Below are positions 6,877 to 12,611 of a stretch of 12,611 nt of DNA, one piece after another. The translations under genes were made by a program, and so were the position numbers. Origin of the DNA: Phycisphaeraceae bacterium (GTDB taxonomy: Bacteria > Planctomycetota > Phycisphaerae > Phycisphaerales > UBA1924); the NCBI GenBank assembly GCA_009827205.1, contig WUAK01000052.1, forward strand, positions 1 to 12,611, in the 5' to 3' direction. Positions within the stretch are counted from its first letter, which is position 1. Every line of letters starts with the position of its first letter. Under the pieces are notes generated by a model, which was not told the DNA's origin, searched no databases, and saw only the letters and a list, made by a program, of their open reading frames with translations.

Positions 6877-8562
6877 TCAGTCGCAGCCTTGGTTGTAGTT
6901 GTTGATCCAGGCGGTGAAATCAGTCGGGCTGAGCATGCCGTCGAAATTCTGGTCGGCGGGGCAATCCGAAACGCCCGAGTTGCTGTTGAATTCGAACGCG
7001 CCCATGTCGATGACAGCGCCGATGATGGCCTCGCCCGAGTCGGCGGTGTCTGGGTCGTCCTGTCCCCGATCGTTGCCAGCGAGATCCGAGAGCGGGCCAC
7101 CGATGTAGCGGTCGCTGCTGCCGGCGTCGATGCAGGGCGAGCCGGGCATGAGTGAGTAATCGCCGCTCGGGGCGCTGACGAACATCGGGTTGCCGTCGAT
7201 GTTGCCTGTTCCGGGGCCGGTGAATCCGCCCTCGACGAGCGAGTAGTTCACCTCGTCGTTGTCGCCTACACCGTTGATGGCGATCTGAGAATTGGTTGGA
7301 AGGTTGCCGAAGAAGATGCAGCTGTTGGCGAAGACAATTGCGTCTGTGTTGAGCCTCCGGAGAGCGCCACCAATCGAGTCGGCGTCGTTGTTGCAGAAGG
7401 TTGAGTTGTAGACCCGTGCCTCGCCGTCTGTGGCGGATGAGATCGCGCCCCCGGTGATCGCGGTGTTGTTGATGAAGAGCGAGTTGTAGACGTTGGCGAT
7501 GCCAGAGGCGTTGACCATGATCGCACCGGCTCCGGATGCGGAGTCGTTGCCTGGGCGGCGGGCGGAGTTCCCGTCGAAAGTGCTGTTGTAGATGTTGGCT
7601 CTCGCTGATGAACCTACAACCTGGATCGCACCGCCGTTGGATGCCTCGTTCGCGATAAAGCGGCAATCCACGATATCGCCGGCGGTGTTGTTGAAACGGA
7701 TGCCTCCGCCCGAACCTGCGCACAGGTTGCGTTCGAAATCGCAGTCTTCGACGAAGGCATAGCCCACGGCGTTGACGTAGAGACCGCCGGTGTCCTGAGT
7801 AGCCGTACCGATCGAGATGTTGTCGAGAAAGTCGGTGTTGGTGACGGTCACTTCATTGGCGAGCGTGATGAACACCGCGGCACCGGTGATCGTGCATGTG
7901 TTCTCGCTGAATGTGCTGTCGGCGATGACGACAGATGCCCCGGATCCTGCGTGATCAAGGGCGCCGCCGTTGCCGTTGATGGCATCGTTGTCGGTAAACG
8001 TGCTGCCTGTGATTGAAACCAGTTGTCCTGGCGCGCCCGAAGAACGAACGGCTCCGCCGAAGTTATCAGAGATGTTGCCGGTAAAGCTCGAGTTCTCGAT
8101 GGTGAGGTTGCAATCAACTGCGTAGATGGCGCCGCCAACGTGCGCTCTATTATCGATGAGTTCGCAGCCGATCACATTCAGTGCATCCCCGTCGAGCATG
8201 TTGATCGCGCCGCCGTTGTTGCCCGAGCCGAGGTTCTGTCCGTTCTGGATGGTCAGATTCTCGAAAGTGACCGATCCGCTGGGGATGTCGACTGTAAAGA
8301 CCGATCCCGTGCCGAAGGCGTCGATCACGACGCTATCCCCGGAGGCCTCGCGTATCGTGATATCAGGAGTCGTGATTGTGAAGGTGTCCGCGTATGCGAT
8401 CGTGTCGCGGAGCACGATCGTATCGCCCGCGGCGATCCCGCTTACAGCGGGATTGAGCGCCAGGCCCAGTGTGGGCACATCGTCGGGAACGGTGATCGTC
8501 GTCTGTGCCAGGCATGAGCCTGCAGAGAGTGCCAGTGCGATAGCAGTCATTTTGCGTGTCAT
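6877..8562 (-). CDS. Secreted right-handed beta-helix (Pmp-like) protein with a single-unit dockerin
   Basis: The start is ATG 8562 with CGAGG upstream (spacing 8); the product has 561 residues. Residues 1-19 form a signal peptide (SAGSCLA|Q). The Cys in it is not a good lipobox, so signal peptidase I cleavage is more likely. ITVPDDVPTLGLAL and AGDTIVLRDTIAY near the N-terminus are a common opening of secreted beta-helix proteins. Many GGAI/GGAL and FTGN/FDGN turns follow (GGAIYAVDCN, SSFTGNISDN, GGAIMVN-like variants), the pattern of chlamydial Pmp-type repeats. About 455-530 fits a choice-of-anchor Q region (GSPCIDAGSSD, AVIDMGAFEF). The C-terminus (534-560) has one Ca loop, DQNFDGMLSPTD, then FTAWINNYNQGC and a final Asp. 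The dockerin lacks one 27-residue unit compared with its neighbours. Probably a surface or extracellular adhesin-like protein; no catalytic residues were identified. Confidence 0.88.
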   Translation of the reverse strand: MTRKMTAIALALSAGSCLAQTTITVPDDVPTLGLALNPAVSGIAAGDTIVLRDTIAYADTFTITTPDITIREASGDSVVIDAFGTGSVFTVDIPSGSVTFENLTIQNGQNLGSGNNGGAINMLDGDALNVIGCELIDNRAHVGGAIYAVDCNLTIENSSFTGNISDNFGGAVRSSGAPGQLVSITGSTFTDNDAINGNGGALDHAGSGASVVIADSTFSENTCTITGAAVFITLANEVTVTNTDFLDNISIGTATQDTGGLYVNAVGYAFVEDCDFERNLCAGSGGGIRFNNTAGDIVDCRFIANEASNGGAIQVVGSSARANIYNSTFDGNSARRPGNDSASGAGAIMVNASGIANVYNSLFINNTAITGGAISSATDGEARVYNSTFCNNDADSIGGALRRLNTDAIVFANSCIFFGNLPTNSQIAINGVGDNDEVNYSLVEGGFTGPGTGNIDGNPMFVSAPSGDYSLMPGSPCIDAGSSDRYIGGPLSDLAGNDRGQDDPDTADSGEAIIGAVIDMGAFEFNSNSGVSDCPADQNFDGMLSPTDFTAWINNYNQGCD

Positions 8563-8570
8563 GGTGAATG

Positions 8571-8575
8571 CCTCG
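8571..8575 (-). promoter_or_regulatory. Shine-Dalgarno of the Pmp-like gene
   Basis: CGAGG on the minus strand, 8 nt before ATG 8562. It favours that start over the in-frame ATG at 8604, which would add 14 charged residues before the signal peptide. Confidence 0.55.
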
Positions 8576-8664
8576 TGTCTGATGCGTGCGATGGGGCGGT
8601 CCACCGGCCCCGTTACAGGAGACGCGACAGATCAGCTCTCGGCGCATCACGGGCGCATGAAAAA

Positions 8665-8688
8665 CCGGCCGACCCAGAGGCCGGCCGG
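8665..8688 (-). terminator. Intrinsic terminator of the beta-propeller gene
   Basis: CCGGCCG (8665-8671) pairs with CGGCCGG (8682-8688). The stem continues with CC/GG after one A-C mismatch and closes on a CAGA loop. On the minus strand TTTTT follows. It lies 33 nt after the stop at 8722. Confidence 0.85.
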
Positions 8689-8721
8689 GCAATGGACGAA
8701 TCTAAGCGAGTCTCTGCGCGA

Positions 8722-11280
8722 TCAGCAGCCTGCGTTGTAATTGGCAATCCACGCTGTGAAGTCGGTCGGTGTGCAGGCGTTGTCGCCGTTCTGGTCGCAT
8801 TCCGGGAGGTTGTTGTTGAACGCGTTGATCCACGCTGTGAAGTCGGTCGGAGTGAGCATGCCGTCGCCATTCACGTCGGCGACGCAGTCGTCGCCTTCTT
8901 CGCCCGTGTAGATGAGCCCGTCAGCGGGCGGAGAGGGCATGGCGATGACCGAGCGGTCGTCGCTCGCAGAGAGCATGGCAGGGATGAACCCGATGTTGTC
9001 CGTTTGGACGATCGTGTTCGAATTGAGATCGATGTGCTCGATCTGCCCGCTGTTGGTGGTCTCGAAGATGCCCGCGCCGACGGTCGTGCTGCTCGTGCCG
9101 CTGCCGGCATAGAGCGTTGCGCCGTCGCTGGAGAGCGTCATGCCCGTGATGCGGTCGGTGGTCGGGATCGTAGTTGTCTGCGATCCCGCGACAAGATCGA
9201 CGATACCGAGGTTGGTATCGCCCCAGTTTGAGACGTACAGGGTGTTGCCGTCGTCTGAGACGACCATGTTGTAGGGTTGGTCGCCGACACCGATGGCCGA
9301 ATCGAAGATCCAGACACCGTCGAGGATCTCGTCAAATACTTCGATGGTGTCCTCATTTCTGACAGCGATGTAGAGCTGCGTTCCATCCGGGCTGAATGTC
9401 GCGCGGGTCGGGAAGTCGCCTGTTGCGATGTCGTACATGAATGTCCAAGTGGTGGTATCGATGAATGAGACCTCATCGGTGAACGAGCCGCAGACCGCGA
9501 GTGTGGAGCCATCTGGCGAGAGTTTCATGTCTGAGGTCTGGCTGTAGGTGTAGCCGACACCGCCCATGTTGCCCGTAAGGATCTTGGCGCCTTCAACAGC
9601 GAGCGTGTTGAGGTTGATGCGCCAGACACCGTCACCGCTGGAGACGACACAGACGTACGCGTAATTGCCGTCGGGTGAGATTTCGACCTGCGAGCCGCGT
9701 GTGCTGATCGGAATGTTGGTGCTTGTCGCGGTCGCGGTGTCGATCACGGTCACGAAGGACGAATCCAGGTTTGCAACGACGGCTTTCGATCCGTCGGGTG
9801 TGATCTCGACCTCGGCGGGCCTCATCCCTGTGGGCGCGTAGCCTGTGATGTTGCCGCTGCCGTCGAAGATGGTTGCTGTATCACTGAAGATGTTGACGCC
9901 GATCGCGATGCTCCCGTCGGCGCTGACAGCGCTGGTCCGGCACTTGTCGCCCTCGGGCGGCGGGCCGGACACGGTGAAGCTCTCGAGCCCCCCGAGTGCG
10001 CCGTTGGTCGAGACGACGACGAGATCCTCGCCGAACGTTGTCGAGCACATCGCGGCCTGCGGGCCAGCGGGGCTCACATCACCGATCGTGCACGAGACCG
10101 CGTTATTCGTGTCGATCACGAGGCTCTGAGTGGCAAAGCTGAGCAGGCTGCCCCGGAATCCGATCGCTAGCGCGTACATGCCGTCGGCTGTCGTGTGCAT
10201 CTGATTCACGCTAGCGGTGTTCTGCGAACTCCCGAACGCGCCGGTCGTGAGATTGGCAAACTTCGTGGCGTTCTGGATCGCGACCGCGGCGAGCGTGCCG
10301 TCGTTGTTGAGAGCGATCGGGCCCCACAGGTTGTCTGGCGTGCCAAACGTGTTCGCCACGGTCTTGGTTGCGACATCGATGACCGTAAGCGTCTGGTTCG
10401 ACGAGGTGTGCGTGACCGCGGCGGTCGAGTTGTCGGCGCTCACGCCCACGCCCCGCGGGTTGTTGGCCGAAGGAATGCTCGTGACTGCGCCGGTTGTCAC
10501 ATCGATCAGATCGATCGTCGCGTCGAAGAAGCCCGGGAAGAGTACGGTCGAGTTATCGATGAACGGGTGCTCGTTGAACTGGACCTGAAAAGCGCCGGAC
10601 TCGGGCGAGAATGAGAGGCTGGTCACAAAGCCAGGCGTGCTGACGGTCCGTTCGACAGTATTCGTCGTGAGCGAGACCACGCTGAGTGTGCTGTCGAAGG
10701 CGTTGCCGACCGCGGCATAAGCGCTGTCGCCCGAGATGTGCACCCGTCCGGGACCGTCCCCGACCGGGATAATCGTGGACTCGGTCATTGTCGTCAGATC
10801 GACAATCGTCGCGGTGTCGTCGGCCAGGTTTGCGCACACAGCGACAGACCCGTCGGGCGCGATGTCCATGTCGATCGGCTGGTGGGTCAGGCTGATCGCG
10901 CCGATGAACGCCATGGTGTTCGCGTCGAACCTGACGATCGTCTTGCTCGCCGCGTGCGCGATCAGAATCTCGCTCCCGTCGGGGAGGTACTTCACCGACG
11001 TGGGCTGGTCGCCCTCCGGGTCGCTGCCCGTCGAGAGCAGCTGTGCCGGATCAAGAGCCAGAGCCGAGACGGTCGAGGGTTCACCCATCAGGCTCACGAG
11101 CGCCGTCGCGGGCATGTCCGCGCTGACAAACGAAATATCACCATCTTCCGAGATCAGCAGCTGCTCACGGATCTCGATCTGATCCGTGTCGCCGAAGAAG
11201 ACCTGCTGTGCGTTGGCAGCGCCAACAGCGAACAGTGTGCCGGTGACCGCAAGCAGCAAACGAGTCGATCGTACAGACAT
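8722..11280 (-). CDS. Secreted YVTN-type double beta-propeller protein with GC-type dockerin
   Basis: The start is ATG 11280, preceded by GGAGGA with 6-nt spacing; the product has 852 residues. Residues 1-24 form a signal peptide (LLLAVTG, then AANA|QQ). The body has about 14-16 repeats of roughly 40 residues with the YVTN/lactonase-like blade pattern: xSPDGxxLYV, then (T/V)xxxD(T/V)xT. Examples are IAPDGSVAVCAN, ITPDGSKAVVAN, FSPDGTQLYIAV and VSDDGNTLYVSNWGD. That number fits two seven-bladed propellers; a PPPEGDKC linker falls near the middle. Residues 799-852 are a two-unit dockerin (DVNGDGMLTPTD; DQNGDNACTPTD) ending exactly at GC. Propellers of this kind are usually binding platforms or surface-layer components. 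I see no lactonase catalytic residues that I could assert. Terminators or hairpins on both sides suggest an independent transcript. Confidence 0.88.
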   Translation of the reverse strand: MSVRSTRLLLAVTGTLFAVGAANAQQVFFGDTDQIEIREQLLISEDGDISFVSADMPATALVSLMGEPSTVSALALDPAQLLSTGSDPEGDQPTSVKYLPDGSEILIAHAASKTIVRFDANTMAFIGAISLTHQPIDMDIAPDGSVAVCANLADDTATIVDLTTMTESTIIPVGDGPGRVHISGDSAYAAVGNAFDSTLSVVSLTTNTVERTVSTPGFVTSLSFSPESGAFQVQFNEHPFIDNSTVLFPGFFDATIDLIDVTTGAVTSIPSANNPRGVGVSADNSTAAVTHTSSNQTLTVIDVATKTVANTFGTPDNLWGPIALNNDGTLAAVAIQNATKFANLTTGAFGSSQNTASVNQMHTTADGMYALAIGFRGSLLSFATQSLVIDTNNAVSCTIGDVSPAGPQAAMCSTTFGEDLVVVSTNGALGGLESFTVSGPPPEGDKCRTSAVSADGSIAIGVNIFSDTATIFDGSGNITGYAPTGMRPAEVEITPDGSKAVVANLDSSFVTVIDTATATSTNIPISTRGSQVEISPDGNYAYVCVVSSGDGVWRINLNTLAVEGAKILTGNMGGVGYTYSQTSDMKLSPDGSTLAVCGSFTDEVSFIDTTTWTFMYDIATGDFPTRATFSPDGTQLYIAVRNEDTIEVFDEILDGVWIFDSAIGVGDQPYNMVVSDDGNTLYVSNWGDTNLGIVDLVAGSQTTTIPTTDRITGMTLSSDGATLYAGSGTSSTTVGAGIFETTNSGQIEHIDLNSNTIVQTDNIGFIPAMLSASDDRSVIAMPSPPADGLIYTGEEGDDCVADVNGDGMLTPTDFTAWINAFNNNLPECDQNGDNACTPTDFTAWIANYNAGC
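8747..8850 (-). repeat. Perfect 23-bp direct repeats inside the dockerin code
   Basis: Positions 8747-8769 and 8828-8850 are identical over 23 bp and lie 81 bp (27 codons) apart, in frame. They encode the PTDFTAWI core of the two dockerin units. Recombination between such copies would delete exactly one unit. Confidence 0.9.
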
Positions 11281-11286
11281 CGAGAT

Positions 11287-11292
11287 TCCTCC
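11287..11292 (-). promoter_or_regulatory. Shine-Dalgarno of the propeller gene
   Basis: GGAGGA on the minus strand, 6 nt before ATG 11280. It excludes the open-frame ATG at 11337 as the start. Confidence 0.75.
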
Positions 11293-11389
11293 ACGAACAG
11301 GCCTGTCGGGCCCAATCAAAAATGAAACGTGCTCCACTCTCCGGTACCGAGCGTACCAGATAGGGGAGCACGATTGTGCATTGATTTGG

Positions 11390-11413
11390 GGGCCTTCACC
11401 GATGTGAAGGCCC
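11390..11413 (-). terminator. Hairpin after the metzincin gene
   Basis: GGGCCTTCAC (11390-11399) pairs perfectly with GTGAAGGCCC (11404-11413) around CGAT. It starts 23 nt after the stop at 11437. No T-tract follows on the minus strand (CCAAATC), unlike the other terminators in this cluster. An overlapping CCCGA/TCGGG stem (11411-11422) could compete with it. Confidence 0.5.
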
Positions 11414-11436
11414 GAGTTCGGGCGAGTGGGCAGTTA

Positions 11437-12611
11437 TCAGCAGCCCGCGTTGAAATTATTCACCCACGCGGTGAAATCGGTGGGGGTGCAGGACCCGTCG
11501 CCGTTCTGATCGCACTCGGGGGCGTTGTTGTTGTACGCGTTGACCCACGCGGTGAAGTCGGTGGGCGTGACCGCGCCGTCGCCGTTGACGTCCGCGAGGC
11601 AGTCGCTCGGTGTGTTGACGGTGAGCGTCGCGGCAGCTGAGTTCACACCGGCCTGGTTGCAGGGCCCGCTGACGAAGCAGTAGTACTCGCCCGCATCGCT
11701 TGCATCGACATTGGTCAGGTTCAGTGTCGGGTTCTCTTCGAAGACGAGCAGCCCGCTCGGTCCGAACCACTGGTAGGCGTCCGCGCCCGATGCGGTGACG
11801 GTGAAGCTCACGTTGTCGCCCTCGTCAACAGTCTGCGACTGCGGATCCTGTGTGATCGCGAAGGCGTCGTTGATCGTGAGCACGGCGGTGTCCGTGGTGT
11901 CGGTGCTGCAGGGCTCGATGATAGTCAGGACGTACGAGCCCGCGTCTGAGGCGTCGACGTTGTTGAGCTGGAGCACGTTGGATGTCGCCCCGGCGATGAG
12001 ATTGCCGTTTCGGCGCCACTCGAAGGTGAGCGAGCCCAGGTCGCCGGTGATCCCGGTGCTGAGGGTGACGTTGTCGCCCGGGCAGGCGGTCTGCGAATCG
12101 GGCTGGTTGAAGATGGTGTAGTCGATGCAGCCAAGACCATCGCGGAAGTTGGAGACACTGAACTTGGTCTCCTCGTGGCAGCGCCCGTTGTCCTCGGAGT
12201 TGTTGACGCCTGTGGCTGTTCCGATGTAATTGACGCCTGGATTCGAGAAGTGCCGCACGCGCGTATCGCCGCCCTGTGAGTAGGCCATGATCGAGCGGTA
12301 CCGGCCGCCGTTCGTGCTCGTCCAGCGGTGCCCGTAGGCGTAGTTGAACGTCGATCCGCCCGCGTTGTTCCGGTCGTGAGCGCAGCCCATGTTGTGGCCG
12401 ATCTCGTGCGGGAAGCTGAGGTTGCCAACGGCGCATCCCGTGTCGGTCACGGTGAACCCGAAGTCGTCGTTGAACGGGGCGAGGTAGCCCACGCCGCAGG
12501 CGTTGAAGTCGTTGACGAGCAGGGCGACGAGGTCCGCGGCGTACGTATTCCGCAGTGTGTGTACGTTGTCCATAAACCCGTCGTTGGTGCCCTGCAGGCG
12601 CGTGATGTCTG
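11437..12611 (-). CDS. Metzincin zinc protease (M12B/M72-like) with two Ig-like domains and GC-type dockerin, C-terminal part
   Basis: The frame is open to the window edge at 12611, so the N-terminus (signal, propeptide) is missing; 390 residues are visible. The Met encoded at 12573 is internal. The catalytic motif HEIGHNMGCAHD is complete at 12373-12408 (three zinc-binding His, catalytic Glu, then Asp), and the metzincin Met-turn SIMAY lies at about 12280-12294. Text such as HFSNPGVNYIGTATG after it resembles bacterial reprolysin-like and peptidyl-Asp peptidases. Two Ig-like domains follow: one starts around QPDSQTACPGDNV with LQLNNVDASDAGSY, the second has QSQTVDEGDNVSF and LTNVDASDAGEYYC. 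The C-terminal 54 residues are a two-unit dockerin (DVNGDGAVTPTD; DQNGDGSCTPTD) ending at GC. Likely a secreted protease attached to an outer structure through its dockerin, with the Ig domains as spacers or binding modules. Subfamily assignment is uncertain. Confidence 0.88.
   Translation of the reverse strand, partial: DITRLQGTNDGFMDNVHTLRNTYAADLVALLVNDFNACGVGYLAPFNDDFGFTVTDTGCAVGNLSFPHEIGHNMGCAHDRNNAGGSTFNYAYGHRWTSTNGGRYRSIMAYSQGGDTRVRHFSNPGVNYIGTATGVNNSEDNGRCHEETKFSVSNFRDGLGCIDYTIFNQPDSQTACPGDNVTLSTGITGDLGSLTFEWRRNGNLIAGATSNVLQLNNVDASDAGSYVLTIIEPCSTDTTDTAVLTINDAFAITQDPQSQTVDEGDNVSFTVTASGADAYQWFGPSGLLVFEENPTLNLTNVDASDAGEYYCFVSGPCNQAGVNSAAATLTVNTPSDCLADVNGDGAVTPTDFTAWVNAYNNNAPECDQNGDGSCTPTDFTAWVNNFNAGC

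Noticed and set aside
8504..8562. Lipoprotein signal in the Pmp-like protein
   Set aside because: The sequence before the Cys (SAGSC) lacks the usual Leu-Ala/Ser-Gly/Ala pattern, and a good signal peptidase I site (CLA|Q) follows.
6759..8628. Shared 9-mer AGACGCGAC upstream of two surface genes (6759-6767 and 8620-8628)
   Set aside because: It sits at different distances from the starts (about 35 and 58 bp), is absent before the propeller gene, and a 9-mer match is expected by chance in GC-rich DNA.

Overview
This 12.6 kb window of GC-rich bacterial DNA most likely comes from a planctomycete of the class Phycisphaerae. That inference rests on four neighbouring secreted proteins that end in, or one residue after, a short Cys-bounded 'GC-type' dockerin module. 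It also rests on a PEP-CTERM-like tail (Pro-Ala-Pro, hydrophobic stretch, Arg-rich end) and on large beta-helix and beta-propeller surface proteins. No RNA genes, insertion sequences, CRISPR arrays or phage genes were seen.

Layout. (a) 1-1244, minus: the N-terminal 414 residues of a secreted DUF5117/DUF4953-type zinc metalloprotease, cut by the window edge. (b) 1392-2378, minus: a UbiA-superfamily membrane prenyltransferase close to decaprenyl-phosphate phosphoribosyltransferase. It diverges from (c) 2426-3799, plus: a polytopic membrane protein with GT-C glycosyltransferase features resembling eukaryotic ALG10. (d) 3800-4042: a non-coding stretch with a two-copy direct repeat and a small palindrome. 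(e) 4043-4786, plus: a secreted PEP-CTERM-like protein followed by a strong hairpin terminator shared with the convergent gene. (f) 4874-12611: four minus-strand genes separated by about 150 bp each, with a hairpin after each. In order along the plus strand they are a glycine-triplet-rich beta-helix protein, a Pmp-like beta-helix protein, a double beta-propeller protein, and the C-terminal part of a metzincin protease with two Ig-like domains.

How the genes may work together. The four genes in (f) appear to be separately transcribed members of one extracytoplasmic set. They share almost the same dockerin (D-x-N-x-D-G loops, then TDFTAW or ADFTAW), so they are probably delivered to, or anchored by, the same unidentified partner; no cohesin is visible here. 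The divergent pair (b)/(c) looks like a polyprenyl-phosphate-sugar module: one enzyme could charge a lipid carrier with a phosphopentose and the other could use a lipid-linked sugar outside the membrane. Any link to glycosylation of the neighbouring surface proteins is inference.

The most unusual structures are the four Gly-X-Y arms inserted between successive beta-helix coils of the 4874-6724 protein, the loss of exactly one 27-residue unit from the dockerin of the 6877-8562 protein, the ALG10-like bacterial GT-C candidate, and the direct repeat upstream of the PEP-CTERM-like gene.
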